64,000 nt of DNA from Lachnospiraceae bacterium UBA7199. GTDB lineage: Bacteria > Bacillota > Clostridia > Lachnospirales > Lachnospiraceae. A program made the translations under genes and the position numbers. Location of the stretch: positions 66,850 through 130,849 of the forward strand of contig DKUR01000063.1 in the NCBI GenBank assembly GCA_002490775.1, in the 5' to 3' direction. Below are positions 27,368 through 36,603 of this stretch, in pieces. The notes under the pieces were generated by a model. The model was not told the origin of the DNA. It saw only the letters and a program-made list of their open reading frames with translations, and did not search any database. The first letter of the stretch is position 1. The number at the start of each line of letters is the position of its first letter.

Positions 27368-28765
27368 ATGGCGCAGTTATGGGGAGGACGTTTTACCAAG
27401 GAAACGGACAAGCTGGTTTATCAGTTTAATGCATCTATCACTTATGACAAGAAACTTTTTGAACAGGATATAGAAGGAAGTATTGCGCATGTAGTAATGC
27501 TGGAAAAGCAGGGGATACTTACCTGTGAGGAAAAAGATGCTATTGTAAAAGGTTTGACCGGCATCCGAAAGGATGTAGCGGAAGGGCGTCTGGTTATTAC
27601 AGATGAATATGAGGATATTCACAGCTTTGTGGAGGCAAATTTAATTGACCGGATAGGAGAAGCAGGAAAGAAGCTGCATACCGGCAGAAGCAGAAATGAT
27701 CAGGTGGCTCTGGACATGAAATTGTATGTGAGAGCAAAGGTTCTTTCTATTTCAGAATTGCTGGTGGAAACTCTTGAAACGCTGCTTTCCATTATGGAAA
27801 AAAATTTAACAACATACATGCCGGGTTTCACCCACCTTCAGAAGGCGCAGCCTACCACCCTGGCACATCATATGGGAGCCTATTTTGAAATGTTAAAACG
27901 GGATCTGCTGCGGCTTCATGATATTTATAAGAGAATGAATTACAGTCCTCTAGGGGCCGGTGCTTTTGCCGGCACTACATACCCTCTGGACCGTTCTTAC
28001 ACAGCTTCCCTTATGGGATTTGAAGGTCCAACGCTAAACAGTATGGATTCTGTGGCAGACAGGGATTACATCATTGAATTTTTGGCGGCGCTTTCAACGA
28101 TAATGATGCATTTAAGCAGATTTTCAGAGGAAATTATTATATGGAATTCTAATGAGTACCGATTTGTAGAAATTGATGATGGTTTTTCTACAGGAAGCAG
28201 TATTATGCCCCAGAAAAAAAACCCTGATATTGCAGAATTAGTGAGAGGAAAAACAGGGCGTGTATATGGTGCGTTAATGTCAATTCTTACTACTATGAAG
28301 GGAATTCCCCTTGCATATAACAAAGACATGCAGGAGGATAAGGAAGTTACTTTTGATGCAATAGAAACAGTAAGCAATTGTTTGATTTTATTTGACGGTA
28401 TGTTAAAGACTATGAAATTTAACAATCGTGTTATGGAAAAAAGCGCAATGAAAGGTTTTACAAACGCAACTGATGCAGCAGATTATCTGGTGAACAAAGG
28501 TGTTCCTTTTCGTGATGCACATGGTATTATCGGACGACTTGTGTTATACTGCATTGAAAAGGACACTAGCATAGATGCGCTGAGTCTTGAAGAACTAAAA
28601 ATTATCAGTCCTGTGTTTGAGGGAGATATTTATGATGCCATCAGCTTAAAAACCTGTGTGGAAAAAAGGCTGACAATAGGGGCACCAGGGCAAAAAGCAA
28701 TGGAAGAAGTGATAAAGATCAATAAGGACTTTCTTGCCCATGTGTGGATAAACGATAATAATTGA
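27368..28765 (+). CDS. argH: argininosuccinate lyase
   Basis: Last step of arginine synthesis: cleavage of argininosuccinate to arginine and fumarate. The 465-residue protein has the fumarase/aspartase fold and shows MAQLWGGRFTKETD at the start, HTGRSRNDQVALD, TFLQ-type GFTHLQKAQPTT with the catalytic-region His, and the family loop GSSIMPQKKNPD. ATG 27368 has GGAGG 9 bases upstream and gives the conserved N-terminus. argG is not in the window. asd begins 32 bases after the stop, so an argH-asd transcript is likely. Confidence 0.97.
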   Translation: MAQLWGGRFTKETDKLVYQFNASITYDKKLFEQDIEGSIAHVVMLEKQGILTCEEKDAIVKGLTGIRKDVAEGRLVITDEYEDIHSFVEANLIDRIGEAGKKLHTGRSRNDQVALDMKLYVRAKVLSISELLVETLETLLSIMEKNLTTYMPGFTHLQKAQPTTLAHHMGAYFEMLKRDLLRLHDIYKRMNYSPLGAGAFAGTTYPLDRSYTASLMGFEGPTLNSMDSVADRDYIIEFLAALSTIMMHLSRFSEEIIIWNSNEYRFVEIDDGFSTGSSIMPQKKNPDIAELVRGKTGRVYGALMSILTTMKGIPLAYNKDMQEDKEVTFDAIETVSNCLILFDGMLKTMKFNNRVMEKSAMKGFTNATDAADYLVNKGVPFRDAHGIIGRLVLYCIEKDTSIDALSLEELKIISPVFEGDIYDAISLKTCVEKRLTIGAPGQKAMEEVIKINKDFLAHVWINDNN

Positions 28766-28797
28766 CCAGCGTGAAACGCTCGGGAATGGAGGAGAAA

Positions 28798-29883
28798 ATG
28801 AGTGAAAAATTAAAAGTGGGAATTTTAGGAGGAACAGGCATGGTAGGACAGAGATTTATTTCTCTTCTTGAAGACCATCCATGGTTTCAGGTAACTACAA
28901 TTGCTGCAAGTCCCAGATCCGCAGGAAAAACATACAAGGAGGCTGTGGGAGAGCGCTGGAAGATGGCTACGCCTATGCCGGAAGCGGTAAAAGATATTGT
29001 AGTAATGAATGTAAATGAAGTGGAAAAGGTGGCTTCCCAGGTAGATTTCGTGTTTAGTGCAGTGGACATGACAAAAGAAGAAATCAAGAAGATTGAGGAA
29101 GAATATGCAAAGACGGAAACGCCTGTTGTATCCAATAATTCTGCACACCGTTGGACGCCGGATGTGCCTATGGTAGTACCAGAAATTAACCCAGAGCATA
29201 TGAAGGTTATTGATTTCCAGAAAAAAAGACTGGGGACGGAAAGAGGATTCGTAGCAGTTAAACCTAATTGCTCCATTCAAAGCTATGCACCTGTTTTGAC
29301 TGCATGGAAAGAATTTGAACCTTATGAAGTGGTGGCCACTACTTATCAGGCAATTTCAGGTGCCGGTAAGACGTTTAAGGACTGGCCGGAAATGGTTGAA
29401 AATATTATTCCTTTTATTGGTGGTGAAGAAGAGAAAAGTGAAAAAGAACCTCTAAGAATCTGGGGAGAAATAAAAGACGGTGTGATTGTACCGGCCGAGA
29501 CGCCGGTAATTACATGCCAGTGTATCAGGGTTCCGGTATTAAATGGACATACAGCGGCTGTTTTTGTAAAATTTAGGCAGAAACCAACCAAAGAGCAGTT
29601 AATTGATAAGCTGGTATCCTTTAAAGGGCTGCCACAGGAGCTGGAACTTCCCAGTGCCCCCAAACAGTTTATTCAGTACATGGAAGAGGAAAACAGACCT
29701 CAGGTAAAACTGGATGTTGATTTTGAAAATGGAATGGGAATCAGTGTAGGCCGCATTCGCGAGGATAGTGTATATGACTGGAAGTTTGTAGGGCTTTCTC
29801 ATAATACGGTTCGTGGAGCAGCAGGGGGAGCTGTTCTTTGTGCAGAACTTTTAAAAGCGCAAGGATATATAACAAAAAAGTAA
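28798..29883 (+). CDS. asd: aspartate-semialdehyde dehydrogenase (archaeal/fungal-type)
   Basis: Reduces beta-aspartyl phosphate to aspartate semialdehyde, the branch point for lysine, threonine and methionine. The 361-residue protein opens with VGILGGTGMVGQRFISLL (NADP-binding) and has the catalytic Cys in VKPNCSIQSYAP (near residue 157). Spacing and motifs fit the longer archaeal/fungal subfamily rather than the common bacterial one. ATG 28798 was chosen because GGAGGAG lies 3-4 bases before it; the frame extends upstream into argH. No lysC or dap gene adjoins it. Confidence 0.95.
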   Translation: MSEKLKVGILGGTGMVGQRFISLLEDHPWFQVTTIAASPRSAGKTYKEAVGERWKMATPMPEAVKDIVVMNVNEVEKVASQVDFVFSAVDMTKEEIKKIEEEYAKTETPVVSNNSAHRWTPDVPMVVPEINPEHMKVIDFQKKRLGTERGFVAVKPNCSIQSYAPVLTAWKEFEPYEVVATTYQAISGAGKTFKDWPEMVENIIPFIGGEEEKSEKEPLRIWGEIKDGVIVPAETPVITCQCIRVPVLNGHTAAVFVKFRQKPTKEQLIDKLVSFKGLPQELELPSAPKQFIQYMEEENRPQVKLDVDFENGMGISVGRIREDSVYDWKFVGLSHNTVRGAAGGAVLCAELLKAQGYITKK

Positions 29884-29997
29884 ATAATAATCTAAATACC
29901 GGCTTATCGTCCGATAAAATATATTATAGCGCATACAGCGGTTTTACATACACAAGGGAGTAAGGGATGATAATAGTAGTATGGAAGGGATGAGGAT

Positions 29998-31719
29998 ATG
30001 GATGATTTACGTTATCAGGTGGACCTGCTGAGCGCAATGAATCAAAGATTGACAAATGATGAAAAGATGTATCGATTAATCTGTGACACATCCAGCAATG
30101 CATTTTTGTATGTTAATTTTGTGAAAAATGAAGTCAGGACTTTAGCTAACTGGAATTTCTTTTTTCCTGACGTAGAAATCCGGCATATGAAGGATTTGGC
30201 AAAGCTATATTCACAGGTGGAGGATAAATATGTACTTCCACTTAGAGATTTATTGTTTTTGGAAAAAACGGAAATGAATGTTGACAGCGGAATCGTTAAG
30301 CTGAATGACGGGAGAACATGGGTAGAATGTGAATCGGCTATTTTATATGATGAGTCAGGAAGTGCAACTGACAAGGTGATTCGGTTTAAAGACATTTCCA
30401 AATTTAAAAATCAAAATGATGAATTGACATACATGGCTTATTATGATGTGCTGACAGGACTGTACAGTAGAAATTATTTTGTAAGGCTTTTGTCAGATTT
30501 TGTTAGAAAAGCAGAAGAAGAAAACGGTATTATTGCAGTCATGTTCGTTGACATTGATGACTTTAGAAAGATCAATGATGGCTTGGGAATTATTGTAGGA
30601 GATGAAATTGTACAGCAGTTTGGCCAGTTTTTAGCAGGATTTCAGGGAGAAAATGTGTTGGTATCGCATTTCAATGCGGACATTTATTGTATTGCAATTT
30701 ATGAACCCAGTGGGAACAGAAGTGTAGAGCATATTTTTAAAATGATACATGAACGTATTAAGGAGCCATTTGCACTAAGTACAGGTCAGGAACTTAGTCT
30801 GACGGTCAGTGCAGGGGTGGCAGAATACCCTGAAGCAGCAAAAAACACTCTGGATCTGATTAATTGTGCTGAGATTGTAATGTTTAAGGCGAAAAATCAG
30901 GGGAAAGATTCTATCCAATATTTTGATGCACCTATATTAAATGAATTTTTGCAGAATGTCAGTATTGAAACTAAGCTGAAGGAGGCTGTGTTCAGCCAGA
31001 ATTTTGTTATGAATTTCCAGCCTCAATATTATGTGAATGGAAAAAAACTGCGGGGTGTGGAGGCATTGATCAGATGGCGGGATAATGATGGGAAGATGAT
31101 TAGTCCGGCACTCTTTATACCTATTGCAGAGAAAAACGGAACGATTGTACCTATTGGAACATGGGTGATAGAGGAAAGCATTAAGTGTTTTGCAGCCTGG
31201 AAGAAAACATATGATTGCCATTTTATATTGTCTCTAAATATTTCTGCCATTCAATATATGAGAGATGAATTTATTGATAATATCTTAAATATTATAAAAA
31301 AATATGACGTCAATCCTGAAGAGTTGGAATTAGAAATTACAGAAAGTGTTTTAATTGAAAACTTTAAGGAAATTACCGAAAAAATGTGTATTCTCAGAGA
31401 GTATGGAATAAGAATATCCCTTGATGATTTTGGAACAGGCTATTCATCACTCTCATATTTAAAGGGACTTCCAATTGATACGCTGAAGGTGGATAAAAGT
31501 TTTATTGATACAAGTATTACAGATGAAAATACAAGAATTATTACGGAATCAATTATTATTATGGCGAAAAGGCTGGGGTTTGAAACAGTTGCAGAAGGGG
31601 TTGAAACAGAAGAACAGTTTGAATATTTAAATAAGATAGGGTGCGACTGTATCCAAGGGTATCTTCTTGGAAAACCTATGCCAAAAGAGGATATTGAACA
31701 GCTTTTGAATCAAATATAA
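29998..31719 (+). CDS. cyclic-di-GMP phosphodiesterase with degenerate GGDEF and intact EAL domain
   Basis: A 573-residue cytosolic protein. Residues 1-135 resemble a PAS-like sensory region. A GGDEF domain spans about 140-305 (YDVLTGLYSRNYF), but where the active GGDEF motif should be it reads FNADIY (near 223-228), so cyclase activity should be lost. The EAL domain (about 320-570) keeps its key residues: EALIRW (near 355), NIS, ELEITES, LDDFGTGYSSL, LKVDKSFID and VAEGVET. It should therefore hydrolyse c-di-GMP, with the dead cyclase domain perhaps sensing GTP (established for some homologues, inferred here). An AAGGGA site precedes the start; the DUF234-type ATPase follows after 16 bases. 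Confidence 0.92.
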   Translation: MDDLRYQVDLLSAMNQRLTNDEKMYRLICDTSSNAFLYVNFVKNEVRTLANWNFFFPDVEIRHMKDLAKLYSQVEDKYVLPLRDLLFLEKTEMNVDSGIVKLNDGRTWVECESAILYDESGSATDKVIRFKDISKFKNQNDELTYMAYYDVLTGLYSRNYFVRLLSDFVRKAEEENGIIAVMFVDIDDFRKINDGLGIIVGDEIVQQFGQFLAGFQGENVLVSHFNADIYCIAIYEPSGNRSVEHIFKMIHERIKEPFALSTGQELSLTVSAGVAEYPEAAKNTLDLINCAEIVMFKAKNQGKDSIQYFDAPILNEFLQNVSIETKLKEAVFSQNFVMNFQPQYYVNGKKLRGVEALIRWRDNDGKMISPALFIPIAEKNGTIVPIGTWVIEESIKCFAAWKKTYDCHFILSLNISAIQYMRDEFIDNILNIIKKYDVNPEELELEITESVLIENFKEITEKMCILREYGIRISLDDFGTGYSSLSYLKGLPIDTLKVDKSFIDTSITDENTRIITESIIIMAKRLGFETVAEGVETEEQFEYLNKIGCDCIQGYLLGKPMPKEDIEQLLNQI

Positions 31720-31735
31720 CAGATGAGGGTAAGAG

Positions 31736-33100
31736 ATGATTTTAGGGCGGGAGTCGGAATTAAACTATTTGAATATGCACTTTGATCATGGCGACAGCCG
31801 GATTATGGTGGTTTATGGGGAAAAGAATGTTGGCAAGACCGCTCTGCTGCATCAATTTGTAAGGGACAAATCCTCTTATTATTATTGTGCAAAATATGTA
31901 TCTGCAAGAGAACAGCGTTACCAATGGGGGGAAGAACTGAAAAAACAGGGAATCCGATTGTCCAAATATCCGGAATTCACAGATATTTTTAAAGCTCTTC
32001 TTGGGAAGGAAAATGAAAAGAAAGTAATCATAATAGATGAATTTCAATATATAGTGAAAGCTGGAACTGAGTTTATGAAGCAGCTTATCGGGTTTGTACA
32101 TGAAATTCAGGCATTTCAGCAGGTTATGGTTATTTTATGTTCTTCTTCTATAGGCTGGGTGGAAAATAATATGGTTACTAAAATAGGTGAAGCTGCCTAT
32201 GAACTTTCCGGTTTGTTAAAGATCAGAGAACTTGGCTTTGACATAGTGCGGGATTTTTTTACAGGTTTTTCTATGGAACAGAGCATTGAAGCATACGCAA
32301 TTCTTGGAGGAATGCCCGGACTCTTTAAGCAGTTCGATGATAAAATAAGCATAAAAGAAAATATATGCAGATATATTTTAAGCAGAAATGCTTTTTTGTA
32401 TGAGGAAGGGCAGCGGATTGTTGCACAGGAGCTTCGGGAAATGGGAGTGTACAATACAATTCTGGCTTCTCTTGCTTCAGGCCGGCACAAATTAAATGAT
32501 TTGTACCTGCATACAGAATTTTCCAGGGCGAAGATCAGTGTGTATCTGAAAAATTTGATGGAGCTTGAACTTGTAGAAAAAGTTTTTTCTTATGATACAG
32601 AGGGAAAAGCTAATACACAAAAAGGCGTTTACCGGATCAGCAATCATTTTGTACACTTTTATTTTACCTATATTTATCCCAATTTAAGCAGTTTGGAGCA
32701 GATGGAGCCTTTGGAGTTTTATAATTGCTGCATTGAACCGTCTTTTAAGTATTATGTGGCAGAGTATTTTAAATGCGTATGTAAGCAGTATATTGAGAAA
32801 TGGAACAGATGGGGAAAACTTCCTTTTGAAATAGAAAAGACAGGAGAATGGGTTGGTAAATTTGGAACGATTGATGTGATTGCCCAGAATGAAGATGGCA
32901 GAACAATAGCAGGTATTTGTAATTGGGATAATCCTATGATGCGCTATGATGATTATGAATGGCTTCTTTTCTGTTTAAAAAAGGCAAAACTCAGTGTAGA
33001 CTACATTTATTTGTTTTCAGCCAATCGTTTTGATGAGAAGTTAAGGCTGGAATCAGCAGTGAAGCAGGATTTAAAATTGATCAGTTTGGATGAAATGTAA
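31736..33100 (+). CDS. ATP-binding protein with C-terminal DUF234-like domain
   Basis: A 454-residue ATPase of the STAND-like archaeal ATPase family. Walker A is VYGEKNVGKTALL (near 28-40) and Walker B is VIIIDEFQYIV (near 95-105). A winged-helix region follows about residue 240, then a DUF234-type domain related to PD-(D/E)XK nucleases. In the usual form that domain has EIDxVA and ExKW motifs; here the corresponding segments read GTIDVIA and AGICNW, so catalytic residues appear to be missing. Its stop codon overlaps the topB start by one base. The cellular role of this family is not established. Confidence 0.85.
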   Translation: MILGRESELNYLNMHFDHGDSRIMVVYGEKNVGKTALLHQFVRDKSSYYYCAKYVSAREQRYQWGEELKKQGIRLSKYPEFTDIFKALLGKENEKKVIIIDEFQYIVKAGTEFMKQLIGFVHEIQAFQQVMVILCSSSIGWVENNMVTKIGEAAYELSGLLKIRELGFDIVRDFFTGFSMEQSIEAYAILGGMPGLFKQFDDKISIKENICRYILSRNAFLYEEGQRIVAQELREMGVYNTILASLASGRHKLNDLYLHTEFSRAKISVYLKNLMELELVEKVFSYDTEGKANTQKGVYRISNHFVHFYFTYIYPNLSSLEQMEPLEFYNCCIEPSFKYYVAEYFKCVCKQYIEKWNRWGKLPFEIEKTGEWVGKFGTIDVIAQNEDGRTIAGICNWDNPMMRYDDYEWLLFCLKKAKLSVDYIYLFSANRFDEKLRLESAVKQDLKLISLDEM

Positions 33101-35127
33101 TGGGAAAAAATCTTTATATAGCCGAAAAACCGAGCGTTGCAAGGGAATTTGCCAAGGCGCTTAAAATAAATGCCAGTAATCGTGACGGGTATATGGAATC
33201 AGCGGATGCTGTAATTACGTGGTGCGTAGGTCATCTGGTGACAATGAGTTATCCGGAAATCTATGATGAGAAATATAAAAGATGGTCGCTGGATACCATA
33301 CCCTTTATTCCCACAGAGTTTAAATATGAGGTGATCGAAGGCGTTAAAAAACAGTTTCAGATTGTCAGCGGCCTTTTAAACCGTGAAGATGTGGAAACCA
33401 TTTATGTCTGCACGGACTCAGGACGGGAAGGAGAATACATATACCGTCTGGTTGAGCAGCAGGCGCATGTAACAGGCAAAAAAAGAAGGCGTGTCTGGAT
33501 CGATTCACAAACGGAAGAGGAAATCCTGCGGGGGATCAAGGAAGCGAAGGATCTTTCAGAATATGATAACTTAGGAGCGGCAGCATATCTTAGAGCCAAG
33601 GAAGATTATTTAATGGGAATTAATTTTTCCAGGGTTCTCACATTAAAATATGGAAATTATGTGAAATCTTATTTAAAGGCGGACAGGGCTGTAATCAGTG
33701 TTGGACGCGTTATGACCTGTGTACTTGGCATGATCGTAGGCAGAGAGCGGGAAATCAGAGAATTTGTAAAAACCCCTTTTTACCGCGTAATTGCGAATAT
33801 TCCATTAGGTGGACGGGATAGCGAATTTGAGTGGAAGGCAGTAGAAAATACAAAGTATTTTAATTCTCCTCTTTTGTACAAAGAAAATGGATTTAAAGAA
33901 GAAAAAGATGCTTTGGAATTGATAGAGTTTCTTATGGATTCTCCGCCTGTAAATGCCCATATTCTGGGAATTCAAAAAAAGAAGGAGACAAAAAATCCAC
34001 CTCTTTTATATAATTTGGCTGAACTTCAAAATGACTGTTCTAAGTATTTTAAAATTAGCCCTGATGAAACTCTTAGAATTGTACAGGAACTGTATGAGAA
34101 AAAAATGACTACATATCCCCGTACAGATGCCAGAGTGCTTTCTACAGCCGTTTCTAAAGAAATTTATAAAAATATAAAAGGGCTATGCAATTTGGAAATG
34201 GTAAAAGAACTGGCGGCTAAGGTACTTGAAACGGGTAGTTATAAGGGAATTGCACGAACCAGATATGTCAATGACAAGCAGATTACAGACCATTATGCGA
34301 TTATTCCTACTGGTCAGGGATTAAATAATTTTAATGCGTTGAATCCTACAGCAGCAAAAGTATATGAGATTATTGTGCGTAGGTTTTTAAGTATTTTTTT
34401 TCCGCCTGCGGTATACCGGAAGATATCCTTAAATGTTTCTGTTAAAGAGGAGCAGTTTTTTGCAAATTTTAAGGTTCTTGAGGAAGAAGGGTATCTGGCA
34501 GCGGTTTCTTTTTCCTTTGCTTCAAAAAAAGGAAGCAATAAGGAAAAGGGCGATAATGATACGGATGAGGCAGGAGGCAGTGTGGATCAGGGAATTATGG
34601 AATCCCTTGAACATTTGAAAAAAGGAATGGAGCTGCCGGTAAAACAAATGCAGATTAAAGAGGGTGAAACTTCTCCCCCTAAACGCTACAATTCGGGAAC
34701 CATTATTCTTGCTATGGAAAATGCAGGACAGCTTATTGAGGATGAAGAACTGCGGGCACAGATTAAGGGAAGCGGGATTGGAACTTCAGCAACACGCGCT
34801 GAAATTTTAAAGAAGCTCATAAATATAAAATATTTGAATTTAAATAAAAAAACGCAGATTATGACGCCTACGCTAATGGGAGAAATGATCTATGACGTAG
34901 TAAATAATTCTATCCGGCCGCTTTTAGATCCGGCTCTTACTGCAAGCTGGGAAAAAGGGCTTACTATGGTGGCAGAGGGAGAAATCACGGAAGAAGAGTA
35001 CATGAAAAAGCTGGATGATTTTGTATCAAGAAGAACTAATATTGTAAAAACGCTAAGCAATCAATCAATTTTAAACCGGCAGTTTAATAAAGCTGCTGAA
35101 AATTATAAAAATGGAGGAAAAGGTTAA
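33100..35127 (+). CDS. topB: DNA topoisomerase III
   Basis: Type IA topoisomerase that passes single strands and decatenates DNA. The 675-residue protein begins with LYIAEKPSVAREFAKAL and has the Toprim acidic motif CTDSGREGEYIYR (near 104-116), the active-site tyrosine in MTTYPRTDARVLS (near 335-347) and NSGTIILAMENAG with IGTSATRAEIL. It has no zinc-finger tail, as usual for TopB. It starts within the stop codon of the DUF234-type ATPase (TAATG) and is followed by a beta-helix protein, an arrangement suggesting cotranscription of three genes. Confidence 0.96.
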   Translation: MGKNLYIAEKPSVAREFAKALKINASNRDGYMESADAVITWCVGHLVTMSYPEIYDEKYKRWSLDTIPFIPTEFKYEVIEGVKKQFQIVSGLLNREDVETIYVCTDSGREGEYIYRLVEQQAHVTGKKRRRVWIDSQTEEEILRGIKEAKDLSEYDNLGAAAYLRAKEDYLMGINFSRVLTLKYGNYVKSYLKADRAVISVGRVMTCVLGMIVGREREIREFVKTPFYRVIANIPLGGRDSEFEWKAVENTKYFNSPLLYKENGFKEEKDALELIEFLMDSPPVNAHILGIQKKKETKNPPLLYNLAELQNDCSKYFKISPDETLRIVQELYEKKMTTYPRTDARVLSTAVSKEIYKNIKGLCNLEMVKELAAKVLETGSYKGIARTRYVNDKQITDHYAIIPTGQGLNNFNALNPTAAKVYEIIVRRFLSIFFPPAVYRKISLNVSVKEEQFFANFKVLEEEGYLAAVSFSFASKKGSNKEKGDNDTDEAGGSVDQGIMESLEHLKKGMELPVKQMQIKEGETSPPKRYNSGTIILAMENAGQLIEDEELRAQIKGSGIGTSATRAEILKKLINIKYLNLNKKTQIMTPTLMGEMIYDVVNNSIRPLLDPALTASWEKGLTMVAEGEITEEEYMKKLDDFVSRRTNIVKTLSNQSILNRQFNKAAENYKNGGKG

Positions 35128-35128
35128 G

Positions 35129-35803
35129 ATGGAACAATATACGATTAAGAATCTTTATCAGTTGGAAGAGACCATAGCGGCCGAGCTTTTTGAAGGGGCA
35201 GTTTACCCTTGGGAGCTTCTTCCTAAAATCAGCAGCTTTATTCTGGAACTTGGAAAGAGGCTTCCAGTAGATAAATTTACACAGGTAAAAGAAAATGTAT
35301 GGGTTGCAAATTCTGCAAAGGTGGCACCTACAGCATGCTTAAATGGACCTTTGATTATTGATGAGGAGGCTGAAATCAGACACTGTGCGTTTATCAGGGG
35401 AAATGCAATTGTCGGGAAAGGAGCAGTTGTAGGGAATTCCACAGAATTGAAAAATGTGATCCTGTTTAACAAGGTTCAGGTGCCTCATTATAATTACGTA
35501 GGGGACAGTATTCTTGGATTTAAAGCACATATGGGGGCTGGTTCCATTACATCAAATGTGAAAAGCGACAAGACGTTGGTGGTGGTGAAAAATAAAGAGA
35601 CAGAGATAGAGACCGGACTAAAAAAATTTGGAGCAATGCTTGGAGACTATGTGGAGGTGGGATGTAACAGTGTCTTGAATCCTGGAACTGTAATCGGCAG
35701 AAATTCAAACGTTTATCCGGTAAGTATGGTGCGGGGGTGCATTCCAGCAGGAAGCATTTACAAAAAAAAGGGTGAAATTGCAGAAAAATATCAAAAGGAC
35801 TAG
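35129..35803 (+). CDS. left-handed beta-helix protein, UDP-GlcNAc pyrophosphorylase-like
   Basis: A 224-residue protein of hexapeptide (LbetaH) repeats from about residue 60 to the end (VWVANSAKVAPTACL, IIDEEAEIRHCAFIRGNAIVGKGAVVGNS...). It resembles the C-terminal acyltransferase half of GlmU-type proteins and lacks the N-terminal nucleotidyltransferase. NYVGDSILGFKAHMGAG matches the GlmU region around its catalytic residues, so an acyl or acetyl transfer role is possible but the substrate is unknown. ATG 35129 has GGAGG 11 bases upstream; the longer frame begins inside topB. It ends the ATPase-topB gene string. Confidence 0.8.
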   Translation: MEQYTIKNLYQLEETIAAELFEGAVYPWELLPKISSFILELGKRLPVDKFTQVKENVWVANSAKVAPTACLNGPLIIDEEAEIRHCAFIRGNAIVGKGAVVGNSTELKNVILFNKVQVPHYNYVGDSILGFKAHMGAGSITSNVKSDKTLVVVKNKETEIETGLKKFGAMLGDYVEVGCNSVLNPGTVIGRNSNVYPVSMVRGCIPAGSIYKKKGEIAEKYQKD

Positions 35804-35843
35804 ATTTTTTGCGTGATTTATGCAACAATATAAGTTGTGATTA

Positions 35844-35852
35844 TGATAAAAT
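35844..35852 (+). promoter_or_regulatory. extended -10 element before the NifU-like gene
   Basis: TGATAAAAT at 35844-35852 is a TGN extended -10 box, 40 bases before the start. The -35 region has no good match; an imperfect repeat CAAC...GTTG lies just upstream. Confidence 0.4.
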
Positions 35853-35891
35853 ATTCACATACATTATCTACATATTGAAAGGAGTTTTCAC

Positions 35892-36584
35892 ATGATTTAT
35901 TCAAAGGAAGTTGAAGAAATGTGTACAGTTGCACAGGGTGTTCATCATGGCTGTGCTCCTATCCCAGAAGAAGCAAAGTGGGTTCAGGCTAAAAAGGTAG
36001 AAGACATTTCAGGGTTAACACATGGTGTTGGCTGGTGTGCCCCTCAGCAGGGTGCATGTAAATTAACCCTGAATGTTAAGGAAGGCATTATTCAGGAAGC
36101 ATTGGTTGAGACCATCGGATGTTCAGGTATGACACATTCTGCTGCTATGGCATCTGAAATTCTTCCCGGACTTACTGTAATGGAAGCATTGAATACAGAC
36201 CTTGTATGTGATGCAATCAATACAGCTATGAGAGAGTTATTCTTACAGATCGTTTATGGCCGCTCACAGAGTGCATTTTCAGAAGACGGACTTCCTATCG
36301 GTGCCGGTCTTGAAGACTTAGGTAAGGGATTAAGAAGTCAGGTTGGTACAATGTATGGAACATTAAAGAAAGGACCTCGTTACCTTGAAATGGCTGAAGG
36401 CTATGTAACAGGTATCGCTCTTGATGCAGATAATGAAATCATTGGTTATAAATTCGTAAACTTTGGTAAGATGACTGACTTTATGAAAAAGGGTGATGAT
36501 CCGGCTACTGCATATGAGAAAGCATGCGGACAGTATGGTCGTGTAGATGATGCTGTTAAGATTATTGATCCCAGAAAAGAATAA
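35892..36584 (+). CDS. NifU/IscU-like iron-sulfur scaffold protein, partner of GGGtGRT protein
   Basis: A 230-residue soluble protein with an IscU-type core: cysteines in GWCAPQQGACKL and VETIGCSGMTHSAAMASEILPG correspond to scaffold positions that hold a nascent Fe-S cluster. An N-terminal HHGCAPIPEEAKW and a C-terminal CGQYGRVDDAVKI extension set it apart from housekeeping IscU/SufU. AAAGGAG precedes the start. It is followed 20 bases later by the GGGtGRT protein, a partner with which it is commonly paired in Clostridia. No cysteine desulfurase or other suf/isc gene lies nearby, so which cluster target it serves is unknown. Confidence 0.85.
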   Translation: MIYSKEVEEMCTVAQGVHHGCAPIPEEAKWVQAKKVEDISGLTHGVGWCAPQQGACKLTLNVKEGIIQEALVETIGCSGMTHSAAMASEILPGLTVMEALNTDLVCDAINTAMRELFLQIVYGRSQSAFSEDGLPIGAGLEDLGKGLRSQVGTMYGTLKKGPRYLEMAEGYVTGIALDADNEIIGYKFVNFGKMTDFMKKGDDPATAYEKACGQYGRVDDAVKIIDPRKE

Positions 36585-36603
36585 TTATAGGAGGAATGTA
36601 AAA

